Numbered from the stretch's first letter, positions 35,789 to 48,768 are shown. The stretch is 64,000 nt of DNA from Phlegmacium glaucopus (GCA_015039465.1 MU130495.1:82583-146582), one strand, 5' to 3'. Made by a program: numbers and translations. Notes: a model not told the origin generated them from the letters alone.

Positions 35789-36794
35789 GAGTACTTTACC
35801 TTCCCCCACACATTCCGAGCGGATTGACTAGGATCCTATCAGATTCTGACTTGAAAAAAAGTCATTCCTAGTCCATTCCTAGTCCATTCCGAGTCCATTC
35901 CTAGTTCATTCCAAGTCATTCTGAGTGCATTCCAAGTCAATTCCTAGTTCATTCTGAGTGAATTCCTAGTGCATTCCTAGTGCATTCCTAGGGCATTCTG
36001 AGTCAATTCCAAGTTATATTTCCAAAAAAGGAAAAAATGTAAGAATGAAAGATCATCCTTTTAGGACCCTGAATCTGTTGAAATTCTATTAATAGCTTCT
36101 TTTCTTATTGAGAAAAATGCAAAATACATTTTTAAACACAGTGCTAAATGAGATTTGGCCTATGGGAAATTTTCCAAAAAAGGAAATAGTGTCTAAAAGG
36201 ATGTTCCATCCTTTTAGGACCCTGAATCTGTTGAAATTCTATTAATAGCTTCTTTCCTTATTGAGAAAAATGCAAAATACATTTTTAAACATATACATTT
36301 TTAAACATGGCATTAAATGGGATTTGGCCTATGGGGAAATTTTCCCAAAGAGGAAATATTGTATAGAATGATAGAGGATCTTCTTAGGAATACTTGGAAT
36401 GGACTTGGAATAGACTCAGAATTGACTTGGAATTGACTTGGAATGACTAAGAATGGACTAGGAATCTGGGCTAGGAATGGACTAGGAATAGACTGGAATT
36501 AACTTGGAATGGACTAAGAATTAACTCATAATGGACTCAGAATAGACTAGGAATGGACTATAAATAGACTAGGAATCACTCAGAATTTGTATTTTTTTCA
36601 AGTCGGAATATGCTCGGATTCCACTTGGAATGACTTGGAATGACTAGGAATGTAGTATGCAATTTTTTATTTATTTTTTACTTGGACTAAGGTTGGAATT
36701 TGGTCAGATTCCACTTGGATTCCGACCATTCCACTTGGATTCCTACCATTCCACTCGGATCCACTCGGAATGTGTGGGGGAAGGTAAAGTACTG
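35789..36794. mobile_element. hAT-like MITE (1006 bp), right copy
   Basis: An inverted near-copy of 31987-33012. Its inner flank TAAAGAGG (35781-35788) is the same target duplication, but the outer flank after GTAAAGTACTG is unrelated. Confidence 0.85.
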
Positions 36795-36906
36795 GAATAT
36801 GCTTGTTTACCAACACTATATGACTAAATGAACAATATTTGATAGCTAGGACAGATGAGAGAACAATATGGTGGAGGTAGAAATGAAAGGAAGTCAAATT
36901 GGTGGA

Positions 36907-36933
36907 TGAGAGCTGCTTACCAAGCAGCTCTCA
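36907..36933. repeat. Perfect 12-bp hairpin
   Basis: TGAGAGCTGCTT and AAGCAGCTCTCA are separated by three bases. No gene is adjacent. Confidence 0.7.
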
Positions 36934-37081
36934 GGCTGAATTTGGCAGCAAAAACAGAAATTGTCTATAGACACTATTAGGAACTCAATATGGTGCCTCA
37001 GTCCAATAACAAAGTATCATTTTTTCGTCAATCTGGACAATATCTCTTGATCAAAATATTTTTCCTTATTTTTTAAACCTT

Positions 37082-37477
37082 CCTCTTATGGAAATTACAC
37101 TGCTATCTTCACTAAAATTTATTACGTAAAAAGGTAATCAAGAGGAATTAAAGTTCCATACATAAGAAACATTTTGTCTCACCAGAGCTTGTTGTTTAAA
37201 TGGCTTCCTGCAGAGTCTATAAAGCTTCAATTTTAGCTTTTTCAATTTAGCACTTTTGGCAGGGATTACTGTCACTCAGCAATATCTATCCCTCCTACAA
37301 ACAGTTGAAACCTCAAATTAAATTGTTTTTATACTTATGATGTAATAAAACCACCCTGGCTGGGCTGCAAGCCATTGTTGAAAGCACAACTTCCATGGGT
37401 CACTTATTTGAGGGTGACCGTGATGTCACGCCGTGATGTTACGGTACGTCACACTGCCTGAGATTGCCGACCCCCAG
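37082..37477 (+). repeat. Dispersed repeat, copy 2, at the gene-island boundary
   Basis: A near-copy of 1-384. It ends at GACCCCCAG, and unique, CpG-normal DNA begins at once. Confidence 0.85.
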
Positions 37478-37693
37478 ATCAAGGGCTTAGTGTGTTTTGA
37501 CACTCCGCATTGAGTTCCGCCGGGCATCACCGGCACACTGGCGCTTATGCCTATTGTCATATCGATATGAAAACAGTATAATGGACTATTTTTGAGCAGA
37601 ATTCCAGATACACGAGAGCGGTACTTGTGTGAGATATATCAAAACATAACTATAAACCGCTAGGGCATCCAATTGGTCGCAAACAACAAAGCT

Positions 37694-38539
37694 TTAATCG
37701 AGTTTAGCTCTTCTCAACTCCACCATCTTCTGAACATCACTCAACCACCGTTTAAATTCGGAACCCCATCCACCAATCCTCCTCATCCTCCACCTTTCAA
37801 CGTCACTCCCAATCCCTAGGCCTATCTGTTGCATCCTGCTTTGATTACGTTCACGATTACTCCAGTGATTACTTATGCACCACCAGATAATACTTTCTTT
37901 GGAAAAGAAAACTTCTCCAATCCGTTCATCACAACCAGGTGCACAAGGAGGACGGAGGCGGAAGAGTCGTAAGAAAGTACGTATGACCAGACGAGGACAG
38001 TAGAGCAGCAGAGGTGGATCGAGCCCTATATCACAAAATGAGATCGGGTGAGCATCCGTTCGTATTGGACTTGTTCAATTATTAAAATTACTGACATATA
38101 ATATCCGTGGCTTCTTCATGCATTATCGATCCCCCTCGACTCACAAAATTTCCCTCTGCAACCCATCCTCTCTCTCGATGTTCTTCCATAAAAGACCTTA
38201 TCTTTACTTGAAATTCATCCCGTGGAGTTTCAACCCAACCCGGTTTCCACATAACAGTATCTAACGAGATGGATGGAACTCCCAGTATAGCTGCCAAGGC
38301 AGCACCAGTGGTACTCTACAGATAACTCCTAATAACATACGTCATAGGGGCGGGAGCGCACTTACCTTCCCAGAGCCTGCGAAATGGGAAAACGAACGTT
38401 TTGAATAAGACTTATGTATTGTCTCGACGTGATATAATATTTTGAGCTTCAAATACTTACCACTGTTTCCTACGATATGAACGCGATAACGACCCTTGCC
38501 ATCACCAAGGAGAGCGGGGAACGCATGCAGGACCTGCAT
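37694..38539 (-). CDS. P-loop nucleoside kinase-like protein (adenylate-kinase-related), 213 aa
   Basis: Four exons on the minus strand: 38461-38539, 38366-38376, 38096-38315 and 37694-38025 (introns 84, 50 and 70 bp). The sum is 642 nt, exactly 214 codons including TAA. It starts MQVLHAFPALLGDGKGRYRV, with Walker A GNSGSGKST at residues 25-33. AAILGVPSISLDTVMWKPGW follows, then an EGN(F) segment, the DIIWLDPPLLLY block and a basic C-terminal tail (RMRRIGGWGSEFKRWL). This is the pattern of fungal P-loop proteins annotated as adenylate kinase or related (FlaR/DNA-topology-like) kinases. The substrate is not known. The second exon is only 11 nt and encodes most of the P-loop. All phases fit, so the gene looks intact. 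The cytosolic location is inferred from the lack of signal or membrane segments. Confidence 0.88.
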
Positions 38540-38699
38540 CCCAAGAGCTCACCGTAGTAATAACTGGGTAATAACGAGAGGAAGAGCCTGAGGTTCCAAG
38601 GAACCTGTGACGAGTCCTTCTCGAGTGACTCAATCGTCGGGTCCGCTATCTCACGTGATAGTGACATGACGCGTCGGATCGGTACATTTATTACCCGGA

Positions 38700-40300
38700 T
38701 ACCGCTGACGGCGGGATTTGTCGACCCAGATCGATATTAAATATGCACCTTGGAGATGATTTTTCCAGGTAGGTAAGGCTATGTAGGTCGGTGATGAAAT
38801 GTTGGCCGAGATCAATTTTTACCGACAAGTAGAAAGAATGCATTATTGTCATTCGACACGAGGATATACATGTCAGAATTTATATTACCTGGTCCCTGAT
38901 ATATATGGACCTAGTTTTATGTGCTATATGCTACGCATTGTGGATAAATTCAACCTTCGTATACAGAGCGGAAATTTGGCCTACTCGCAATAAGATCTCT
39001 TTGAGATGCGGTAATGTCGACGTCAATCAAGGGGCCTGGGCTATCTATGGTTCAATACTAAAAGTAAATAATGTGGCTTTTCCACTATCAGTTGGCGTAT
39101 GCAGAGATGGATCTGGCGTCTTGGATATAGATACTAGTACTCTGAGGAGTTAAGCCTACGTTAAGTAACGTTGAGCGCGCATCTGAAGCTTGACTAAGTT
39201 CGGTCCAATCCGTATTCCCCCCCTGAACTATCGCGTCGGAAACAACCAGAATAAACTGCCGACTGTGGTATGTAAAGCAAATTTAGAAACTGGTTTGGCA
39301 GCTTACTGAACCTTACGGTCTGATCGCTTGCATTGAAAGCAGTCGTGTTGAAACATCCACCACTCAGGACCAAAGTTAGGTTCATCCAAGTAATGATGGT
39401 CAGTCATTTCTTTTAATTACCTACAAACTGTACTTAGCTCACATGTATAAGATTCACCTAATCCCCACAGTAAATCCGCCGGCGCAGCATACCAAGCAAA
39501 CAGTCCCATTTCAGGTTGAAACACATCATGATTGTTGGAACCAGAGATATCGAATTGGAAGAGAAGCAGAACCACACAAACGGCTCAAAGAATTGTCGAA
39601 ATGCAGATGCTCCTTTCCATCACCTTGCGGCAAATACCTTGGAGATCCCCTGCCACTCTTTTTCTGTTTCGATCAGGAATCTTGACTTCAAGTCGCTCAA
39701 GGTTAAGAACGGGGAGCTTTGTCAACAATAACATTCAGATCCTGCCACGTTCAAAGAGGTTGTTTATTTGCTGCCGACTTTAATTTTCCAAACGACAACT
39801 TGGCACCAAAAGTGTGGAACGGACTATCGTGTGTGAACTGGGATAACCAAGGAATCGCGTTCACGATGGAATAAGGAGAAATCCCAGAGATTGTAAAGTG
39901 CTAGGGCTGACGTCTGAGTCATTGGTTTCTAAAATTTCCGATTAAATTATATCAAAGTCAAATCAGAGAGAGGAGCAAACTGGATGCACTTTTTAGGACT
40001 ATATATTTCAAGATTCTCGAGCAGAAGCTTGTAACAACTTTCCAAGGTTAGTTACATTGGGTTTCTGAAATCTTCTTCATGCATCAAAGTTTTACGAGCA
40101 GTCGGATCGAATGGACATCCTTCCTGGATAAACCATGAAGCGAGAAGGGATGCGTGTCCTCGCATGAGTTCCAAAGTTTGAAGTTTATGACGAATCCAGG
40201 ACGTTCATGGTGGGGACGTGTCTTCTAATACATATTAAGATCATAAGCTCGAATCCCTGTCTCCTTCTCTCTTGAGAATACAAACTCGATGGAGTTGAAC
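38700..40300. other. No intact gene recognised
   Basis: CpG-normal host-like DNA with short frames in both directions. Some frames near 39930-40300 on the minus strand look like the decayed tail of the F-box protein. Confidence 0.4.
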
Positions 40301-40876
40301 TGTGGTTGATGTTAACACCATGCTCTTGGCCGAAGAATAGTGAAAACTGGGCCAAGTTTGCGAAGGCTTTACAAAGACATCTCGGTTAAACTGGGCAATC
40401 TGAGCAATGACCACGTGGATTCAACACAGTCGTCGAGTCCAATCGAGACACATTTCACGGTAAGTGATTGTACTGAGGAAAGAATGACCCGTTCCAAAAA
40501 TTCGTGAATCGGTGGAAGTGACTAACCGAAGCAAAGGTCCCGAACATGCGTGATGAGGTCGGGATCTATTCGACAGCCGATAAACGAATCGATTGCATCA
40601 TTGAACTTGGCCTAGGATAGGTTGCTCGAACTTGACTGAACGAAAGACAAGAGGTCGCGCAATTAGGAGCCAGGATTTACGAACATTCCGAACAAGTGCA
40701 CAGGATTTCAAGGAGGCGAAGTCATTCTGGACCCATAAATCGCTAAGAATTGCATCGATAAGTTCTGCAGGAATTACGGGTCGACTGTGGACAACCATGG
40801 AGACTATCGCGTAGCACTGGTTCAGAGCAAGTTCAGGAACAAGCTTACATAGCTTCGTCACGGTTATGTCAGGCAC
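40300..40876 (-). pseudogene. F-box-like protein, decayed
   Basis: The frame 40598-40876 contains an F-box-like core (RPVIPAELIDAILSDLW, then ASLKSCALV, then SWLLIARPLVFRSVKF), the arrangement of the large basidiomycete F-box-like families. It stops at a TGA just after the core. The expected continuation AKFNDAIDSFIG...LITHVRDLCFG is open in the next frame, and HEFLERVILSS...LRLPSLTEMSL in yet another near 40370-40500. No canonical intron explains both shifts, so I call it a pseudogene. The likely ancestral role was as a substrate receptor of an SCF ubiquitin ligase. Confidence 0.6.
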
Positions 40877-40899
40877 TTTGTGGGTCCAAAATCTCTTTG

Positions 40900-42190
40900 C
40901 ACACCTAGTACCTGCACATGACTTTCATGCTACAACTTTTCTTGTTTACTACTTGCACACCTGCTGGTAATTTTGTTGGCCAATGGATGCTTGAATACAA
41001 CCTTAGGCTATTCACTATGACTTAGGACCTTCACTGAGGGCTTTCAGCGTAGTCTTGGCCAACGTTTTAAATTCCCAGGCTGTCCTTCCGAGCCGGTCGG
41101 AATTAAAGATGATTAGCTAAGGGCCTGCCCCCAAAGTTATACACCGTACGGATTGAACAGTGTGGACGGAATTTCGGTATGGGTACGTCCGTAATAATAG
41201 TATGACATGCGCAGTCCTAATATACTATGTACTAATTTTGTATATATACAGGAGTTCTACCAGAGTAGGTAAGTATAACCGACCCAAGGGAAATGCAAAA
41301 TGAGGCATGTTTTTTCATAGTCGCCGATCATTAATTACGACTAGTATGGACCTTTCCACGCGGTGGATTCAAGTTTCGGCCTTGGACCTGTTACAGCTAC
41401 TTAGATACACAGCTTTGAGCGCTCGAGTTTATTGTTCAAGTTCCATGTGGTACACGGATGGGCCCGGGCCTTGAGCGTTCGACTAGTACCAAGACATCGC
41501 TTGACAATTTCCTTGTCTGTCCTTATAATTCAAAAACTCAGCTCCTACCCGTGCTGCGAGTACCGGGTGCAGCATATGTGTACGTATTTAGTTTGGATTA
41601 GACCAACAATTTATGGCGATCATTAAGCCCTATCGCAGAATTGTTCAACTGCCAACTGCCAGAAGAGAAATATCGCCGACGTTGTTTGAACTTTGAAGTA
41701 CGATTGACGTTCACTGAACTTGAGGTGTTTCATATCTGTTAATGGTTAGCATTCATTGAGATCCCCATGATAGGTTACCAACTGGCAGCTTTCCTTTTAT
41801 GATTCGTCTCGATTTGTTAGAATTAAGCTAGTTAATTTTCGGAACAGAGAGGATGGTTCCAATGATAGATATATGCTGAGTGTCAACACAAATACTAGTA
41901 CATGCCAACCATCATTTTCTTGGTGGAGCTACATGACAAGAAACTTAGTCTCGTATGTACATCAGTTGGTTGACCACACCAAAAATATATGAAGCTGTCC
42001 AAGCCAGGGAAATGCATCACGCAACACTGATGGGAGTACTGCCAACTGTGTGTGAACCGTGGTACTACATATCATTTCATTGTAGAACCATCCAATGTAG
42101 AACAGAATACTTCGAGTCACTACATTTTCAAAACCGACTGATAAAAAGAATATAAACATAGAACTAACCATAGCCACCAGCCTGATGGTC
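40900..42190. other. No gene recognised
   Basis: Short frames only and no repeat match in the window. Confidence 0.4.
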
Positions 42191-42192
42191 AG

Positions 42193-44207
42193 TCAAGACG
42201 TCCGAATTTTTTTTAGCCGACTGCTTTCTGATTGCGAACCTTTTCTTTTACCAAGAACTCCTAAACTGGCCTGGAATTTCCAGCGTAAAGCCTTATACAG
42301 TTTAGTGTTGAAACCAATGTACTGTAGTCCCATGGTTTCAACCTTTAACACTTGATCAATGTATAGTTGCTCGATAAACTTTAACAGTGGGAAATTTATG
42401 TCCGAATCTTTGTTGTCTTCGATAGTAGCTTGGACGAGCGCAGGGCGATGCTGCAAAGACACGGAATGATAGGAAACTCGAGCATGATTAGATAAGGTAG
42501 AACTTACCACCCACTCCGGCCATCCAGTAGGCATAAGGTATCCTTCTGGACTCCAAAAACGAAGATCATGACAAGCATAGAGTCCACCATAATAAATGAG
42601 ATCTTGCGAAAGATAGAAAAGGTCGAAGCTTTTTCCGTACTGTCCCTCAAAGGTCGATTTCTTCAAGCGGCCTTTGCTAGTATCGAAAACATATTGAGGG
42701 CCCAAGGCCAACGCATGCTGATCACACCAAAACAGACGGCCAGATAAGTATAGGACACTATTGGAGAACCTGAGTAGAATGAATAAAATACATCAATCCA
42801 TGGATAACGACAGCAAGTGAGGAGTTATGACGAACTTGGCTAATCCAGGGTGCTGTCAACATCTGTCACTGAGGAAAGCAATTAAAGCTTCGAGAGAGAA
42901 CCCACATTCTCTATGTACGCCGTCATATCGACGCCTCGATGACAGATAGGCTCAATAAAAGATGGGCGTTCACACTGGGGGAACTTTTTCATGAAAGCCA
43001 TAAGTTCTTCTCGGCCAGGTAACTTCAAACAAACACGAGTAAGATGGTAGCCATGGTACGAAGAAAAGAATTACAGACAGGGGGCTGTTTCATTGGGATT
43101 ACCTGGGACGGCTGTAGCAAACGTGTACTGGTAGTAGATTTTCCAATCAATAGATAACAGGCGCTAGGCCTCACCTTAGAGGAACTCAGTTCAGCTGCCT
43201 GCCGCAATCCTTTGTTCTCTTCAATGAGGTCTTTAACTCGATTTTCGAGTCCTGCAAGAGACTAGAGACTGTTATTGACGGTACAAGAATAAAAGTGAAG
43301 ACCTACCTTCTGCAACGTTTGTTTTGCCTCCTTTTGCACCTTATATTTGCTGTGGTATACTTCGAGAGCCTCCTCAAGCTCCTTTACTTTATCCTCCTTA
43401 ATTAAAGACGATATATTATTTGGCAACCAGCAAGAAACGGATGAAAAGGGCTTACCAAATCCAATTTACTAGGTTCCTCGTGTCGTTCTTCCGGAGGAGG
43501 AATAGAACAGTGTTCCTCTGTAACCTCTTGCTATGTAGAAGATGTTGATGGAAGAACACAAAAAAATAGACTCATAAATGCAGTTACCTTTACACGAAAC
43601 TGCACATCCAGTAATAATTTCAATTCCGCATTCTCTTCTCGGAGCTTTTGAACTTCAGCCTGGAGAAGGCCCACAGTAATCTCAGCAGCTTCCGCACGCT
43701 CTTGAAATTTGTTGGAATCATCGAATACGATAGAGCCCCGCCCATTCTACAATAATAAATTAGCACACATAACAGTGACAGCACAAGACGCGTTACCTGT
43801 ATTTCTCTAAGTTGTTCGCGGGCCGACTTGAGTTCCCTGCCCAACAATGAAATGACTTCCGTTGCCAGCTCTGGGTCGTTTTTGAAGGAGTCCATGGCGT
43901 CCAGTAAGTTTAGCTACCTCAACGTCACAAATAGAGTGTGATTTTGGCCGTTTTATGTAAATAAGCTGCTTTTACATAAAAGTTATAAACCGATCGCGAG
44001 CAAGCAAGTGCAAGTGTCACAACAAAGTTGACTAGAAATTTGCACCTGAGCCACTCTTTCATTGGCAGTCTTGACAGCGTGATGAGCGAGGATTCTCTGC
44101 ATTCGATAGGGGACACAATACATAATTAGACAATGGAGAAAGCTCTTGAATAGAGCAGCCACCTGCGAAGCAGAAATCATTATTATTAAGTCGAAGTTAA
44201 ACGACAT
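42193..44207 (-). CDS. Coiled-coil protein of unknown function, many exons
   Basis: Exons supported by phase and splice signals on the minus strand: 44163-44207, 44046-44096, 43797-43913, 43588-43746, 43456-43530, 43307-43396, 43175-43261, 42906-43022, then about 42508-42750 and 42193-42450. All introns down to 42906 are in phase 0. The N-terminal part is heptad-rich (LNLLDAMDSF..., AEITVGLLQAEVQKLREENA, KELEEALEVYHSKYKVQKEA, LENRVKDLIEENKGLR), a long coiled coil. The C-terminal part (LFWCDQHALALGPQYVF, FDLFYLSQDLIYYGGLYACH, YLMPTGWPEWV) is globular and vaguely recalls agaricomycete DUF6697-type domains, an untested impression. I could not join 42906 to 42750 with a canonical in-frame intron. 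A possible 9-nt exon (CCGTCCCAG) lies between 43175 and 43022. The first exon is uncertain because it begins only 42 bp after the Lunapark stop. Confidence 0.6.
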
Positions 44208-44249
44208 GGAGGATGATATAACAATGGCAATAACCGAGAACCGAACACA

Positions 44250-45543
44250 TCAGGAAGATGTATCAACTTCAGTATCTACCTCCATACGATCCACATTTGG
44301 AAGTTCCGATTCTTGTGGCGAATGAAGAAGTGGTGGATAGGTAGGCGATGGCTGTCGTGAGGGAGTAGTTAAGGCAATAGAAGTAGGTGATAACGTGGCA
44401 GACGCAGTTGGAGAAAGGTCTTGCTGTTGGCGCGATCGTTTTGAACGTGTGGACGCGTTAAAGTGATTGCATTTTGGACAAACATATTCTTTCAAAACCA
44501 AAATCAATCTCAAGTGCTACGGTAAAATTTGAAGAACATACGAGCGTCTTCCCACATAGACTCTTTTACAAGCCCATTGTGAGCGAAACATTTTTCACAG
44601 ATCAAGGCATAGCGAGAACTTGGAGAGGCAATAATAGGGTCGTCTTCACCCAAGATCGAGTCAGCCAACCTGTCGTACCACTGTCGTCGTTGAGGTTGCA
44701 TAGGGAAAGGGGGGGTAGTAGCTGTGGAAATAAAAACTAAGTTAACCTGAGACGAACTAGAGTAAAGTAAACTTACGAGAAAGCTGCGCTTGCAAAGTTG
44801 GGTTCACGCCAGAACTCTTCCCAACATTTGGATTGATATTGTTCAGGAATGGTTGATGCTGAGGAGTGGTGGGCAACGGCTGACGAGGGATAACTCTCGG
44901 CCGAAGCGGAGTGGCGGGAGAAGGTTCATCGTATCGCTGAATGAGATCACGGGTAGAATAGTAGTTAGTCTTCTTTTTGATTTCTTCGACCTTGTCCCGC
45001 CTTTCTTTCGTCAAAATCTGCACTGTTTTCTCTGATTCGAAATTCAATATCAGCGTGCAGGGGTAGATACAAGTACAATAATCTTACCTTCAGCGTCACC
45101 TTTTCTCTTATACCAGATTTGAACAATTCGTCGGATGAATAAAATTCTGCAGAGGCGATTAGGCGAAGCTGGATGACAGGTTCGAATGAACGTACATAAC
45201 CGGACCAAAGATAACAGGAAGAAACTTGACTCCCTTCGCCACTCTAGGATTTGAAATCGTCTCCCATTTGCTAATGGCCGGCAACGAATCCCAGTACCAT
45301 ACACTGACATAAGCCACCCATACTCCGAGCGTATAAAGGGTAGCAAGTAAAGTAGACCGGCGTTCGCGCAGACGAATCTCGGAGAGTTTTAGCTGGCGTT
45401 TCTGTATGTCATTGGCTAGATTAGACAAAATCGTTTCGTAGTCCTCGTTATTGGTCTGCTATAGAAATTCAATAAGCTTTGTTTTGTACACCTCAAATTT
45501 GGAAGACGCAGACCTTGGTAAATATACGCCGGATAAAAAACAT
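44250..45543 (-). CDS. LNP1: Lunapark (ER three-way-junction protein), 341 aa
   Basis: Six exons: 45514-45543, 45196-45458, 45088-45146, 44777-45031, 44542-44721 and 44250-44488 (introns 49-56 bp), totalling 1026 nt. The N-terminus MFFIRRIFTKQTNNEDYETI is followed by DIQKRQLKLSEIRLRERRST and two membrane segments (about 48-66 and 85-105) separated by a short loop. Next come a basic coiled-coil region (LTKERRDKVEEIKKKTNYYS), a proline-rich linker, and a zinc ribbon with Cys at 245, 248, 267 and 270 (CEKC...CPKC) followed by an acidic/Ser-Pro tail. This is the Lunapark order. In yeast Lnp1 localises to and stabilises ER tubule junctions with reticulons and atlastin/Sey1. Length and all key cysteines are normal, so it is probably functional. 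Confidence 0.93.
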
Positions 45544-45619
45544 ATTTTCGATAAAACAGGAGACAAGTTTTGATCTGGCTGTTGTAAGTTAGATTCAAAG
45601 GCCAGGGTATGGTGGCATG

Positions 45620-48600
45620 AGGAAACGAACATTTGAGAACGTGACTCGGCGTGACAACTTGTTACCTTGTCCTAAAATCACATGATCCGATGTTGGCAGA
45701 AGTTCTGAGCCCTCTGATTCGTTTCTAAAGCCTTGAAATTCCGTATATGAAGTCTCCTAGAAGGTTCTCTCCTTCTTAGGAGATTTATTGGACCTGGGCT
45801 GAAGAGCGACGTCTTGCAATTGCTAAACCTCTGGGTTCTAGTGCAAAATTGAAACTGGAAAGCCAGAATTATTCTACTTCTTTATTTCCTTCAAACTTCT
45901 CGCAGTACAAATTCGGCCCCGCTCACCACACACGTATTCTCTGACTACGGCGCTGCATGTGGGCCCATCTATCCTACTCCAGTCCACTGAAATGTTCAAC
46001 CTCTCCACGTGCTTCTTGACTTCTCGCCCTTCAACTTGAAACTAAGGATCACTTAATTAAGATTATCCCGAATATCCATCACCCGACCAGAAGAACCCAC
46101 CCTGACTGATTTTGTAGGCGGTCCAGTCCAATGGGATCCATGGAAAATCTGATGTTATTAACTCCTTTCTTCGAAATACCGATCCTGGTTCTTAACTAAA
46201 GCGGCTCTTCACATCTTGTACTTGGAATCACGGATGGAAATTAAAGTGTTCACGGAGTTTTCTCATCGCTTGGCTCGGAAGGTGGAACCGAGCGCCAATC
46301 AAACTCAGATACCGATAAAGCTGTGCAAGTGTAATTTTCTCAATCCCTTGCTCCTATCAGGTTTTACCTGGCAGAATCCTGTAGTGAAGCTGCAAAGGTG
46401 TTGTAAACTGGCGTTGTATTGGATTTTCAATTCCCAGTTCGGTTGCGGAATAATCAGTGGCCTTTTCACCGCTGTTTCTACGAGCCTCGCGTGTCTTCTC
46501 AGCTGTCCGTTACCAACATTATGGTATTGCACTCATTTCATATAGGCTTACAGGTTCCAGGTAAGGCCCACGTGCCATGCCTTCAAGAATGGAGGCAAGA
46601 ATCATCCAGTGGTCCGTCAAGACCACTTTTGACTACTGGACTGGCGAGATGATCTCATTGATAGACGGAGCGCCGTTGTTTTGATGGTCTCATTCTTTCC
46701 CTTCTTAACCTAGTGCCTTTCGCCGAGTCGTAATTCGCCGAGATTCACGGACTTAATGCCAATCTTGAACCACCTTTGTGACTTGGACCTGGAAGTATGC
46801 CGACTGACCTCCTAACGAAGAATCATAAACTTGAGGGCCGGTTGGCGATGAACTTCTGTGAGTTTGTGGGTGGCGTTTCCTCACTACTACTATCTCCGAC
46901 TTATGCTCAAGTATCAACCGCCATATGTGTAGTGGCGTCGAACCTTCCGTGATGGTATGACACCAACGTCATCCTATTCAAGACGAATTCTGAACTTTTG
47001 AATGATGCGCTCTAACTGAAATTACTGCTTATACTGCGACTGCGCTCTGGGGGAAAACGTCTTGTTCGGTTTTACACAGCCTTAGGGAGACATCTACTTG
47101 GCATTCCATTTGACAGACAGACCGCAAGGTAAGTTCTGCTTCAGTCTCTTGACGGTTGTCGACTTATGCGAGCGGGACAAATTTGAATTTAAATGTGCAA
47201 ATTGATCTGTTTTCTAGTCGAAACAATTATTTCGGTTGCGACCTGTCATTGAGTGTCCAGTTACTGTGCAAAGGGGACGAAAGGAGTGCTAACGCAAGAT
47301 TTACTTCCGTACAGTCTAGTCTGTCTTCCGATCGCCGTGCGATTTTTTCAGGAAGATGTCCCATCACGGATTTCACAATGGACCGCTGAATTAGAGAATA
47401 AGCTGAGCACGGTCTTGCTCACTCGCCGCAAAGTCAGTACTCGTATGTGTTCTGGCGAAAGTACTAGCGCGATACGCAGTGTACCACTAGCCACCCTTTC
47501 TCTCACGACGGAAACTGTCTTCCTTGACAGGGTCGAAAGCGTTCAGATTTCCGTTCGGATCTTTTGACATGGTCCAAGCGCGATTCCCTTAAAACGAGCA
47601 TTCACATGAGGCGTACGTCACCAATATATATGGTTACTAATAAAATCTTATTCCGATCTTCTTTTGACACTCGGCCTGGGAGATGTCATCAGATCAATTC
47701 TGCCATCAAATGGACGCTTTATACCAGCTTGCCTTTTCAGTTTTCGCGTTCAAGTGACCGACCAGTTTCGCTTGGAAGAATGTTTTGAAATGAGGCCATT
47801 TTGAAACCACTCTACATATACAAAGTGTCCCTATGCAAGGACGCTATATTTCGGAGCGTGATGGAACCACCCACGCTTGTAAGGCATTTCGGATTTTTCC
47901 GGCAACAGAGCATTGTAAGGTGGGTCGGGGAAGGGAATGTAAAATTTGGGTCAGCCGGAGTGAAAAAACGCAGCCATCGGTAACCTTGAGACTCGCCGTT
48001 ATGTTGTTTAGAAAGTCGTGGCCAAGCTAAATTTCCAATAGATAGCAGCGTAGTTCACGATTTAGCACCATTTAAGGCTTCACATGCTTCACAGCCTTTA
48101 GCTAGTTATAACATCATTCCATACTCGTTTTAAGCCTCAGGTTTGCTGTGGTCCCACGTTTTCTGGAATGATGGTAGTAACAAAACAAAGTTCTTACCTT
48201 CAAGCTTCTACTTTTGCAACTTTTTTTTTACTCGGCTCGACTTATTCGCATAGCATTTATTATCCTTTGTGCTCGTCGCCTACAACAATGATGCATGGCT
48301 AGTTTCGCAGACCACTCGTTTGAGAAGGGAGTACAGCATAGCCTTGGAAGCGAGTCATGCGTCTAATTATATAAGCAATTACGGCCGCCTACCGTCGCCA
48401 ATCCCCGAAACCGTCGGGACCCGGCATGAGGAACTGGGTGGAACTGGTTGCTTGTTACGTTAGAATGCTATTAGTGGACTATCTTTGCTCTCGTTACAAT
48501 TTATAAAGATTAGGGATCTCCATCAATCTTGGGTCCATGATAAATGGGGGTCGGGAGACCGGCGATAGATTTAATGCCAGATGAGGGCCAACCTCTCGAG

Positions 48601-48700
48601 ACTGCAAAGCTTTAAATCTGTTACTCTCTGGCACTCCTTGGGGGCTATTCGTTCGGGATCGCCTTTTTAACTCGAATGTCAACGGGCTGACTCCAATCTG
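45620..48700. other. Long interval without a recognised gene
   Basis: Host-like base composition and many short plus-strand frames (for example 46216-46545, 47156-47389, 47253-47567), but no motif and no consistent splice phases. It could hold a decayed gene or lineage-specific transcripts. I cannot support a call. Confidence 0.4.
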
Positions 48701-48760
48701 CTTTTACCTTATTATTGGGATCTAGATACTTCAGGGAAACGGGTTTTCACCCTGGTCACT

Positions 48761-48768
48761 ATATAAGG
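48761..48768 (+). promoter_or_regulatory. TATA box of the GATA-factor gene
   Basis: ATATAAGG about 60 bp before the ATG at 48828, leaving about 35 bp of leader if initiation is 30 bp downstream. Confidence 0.55.
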
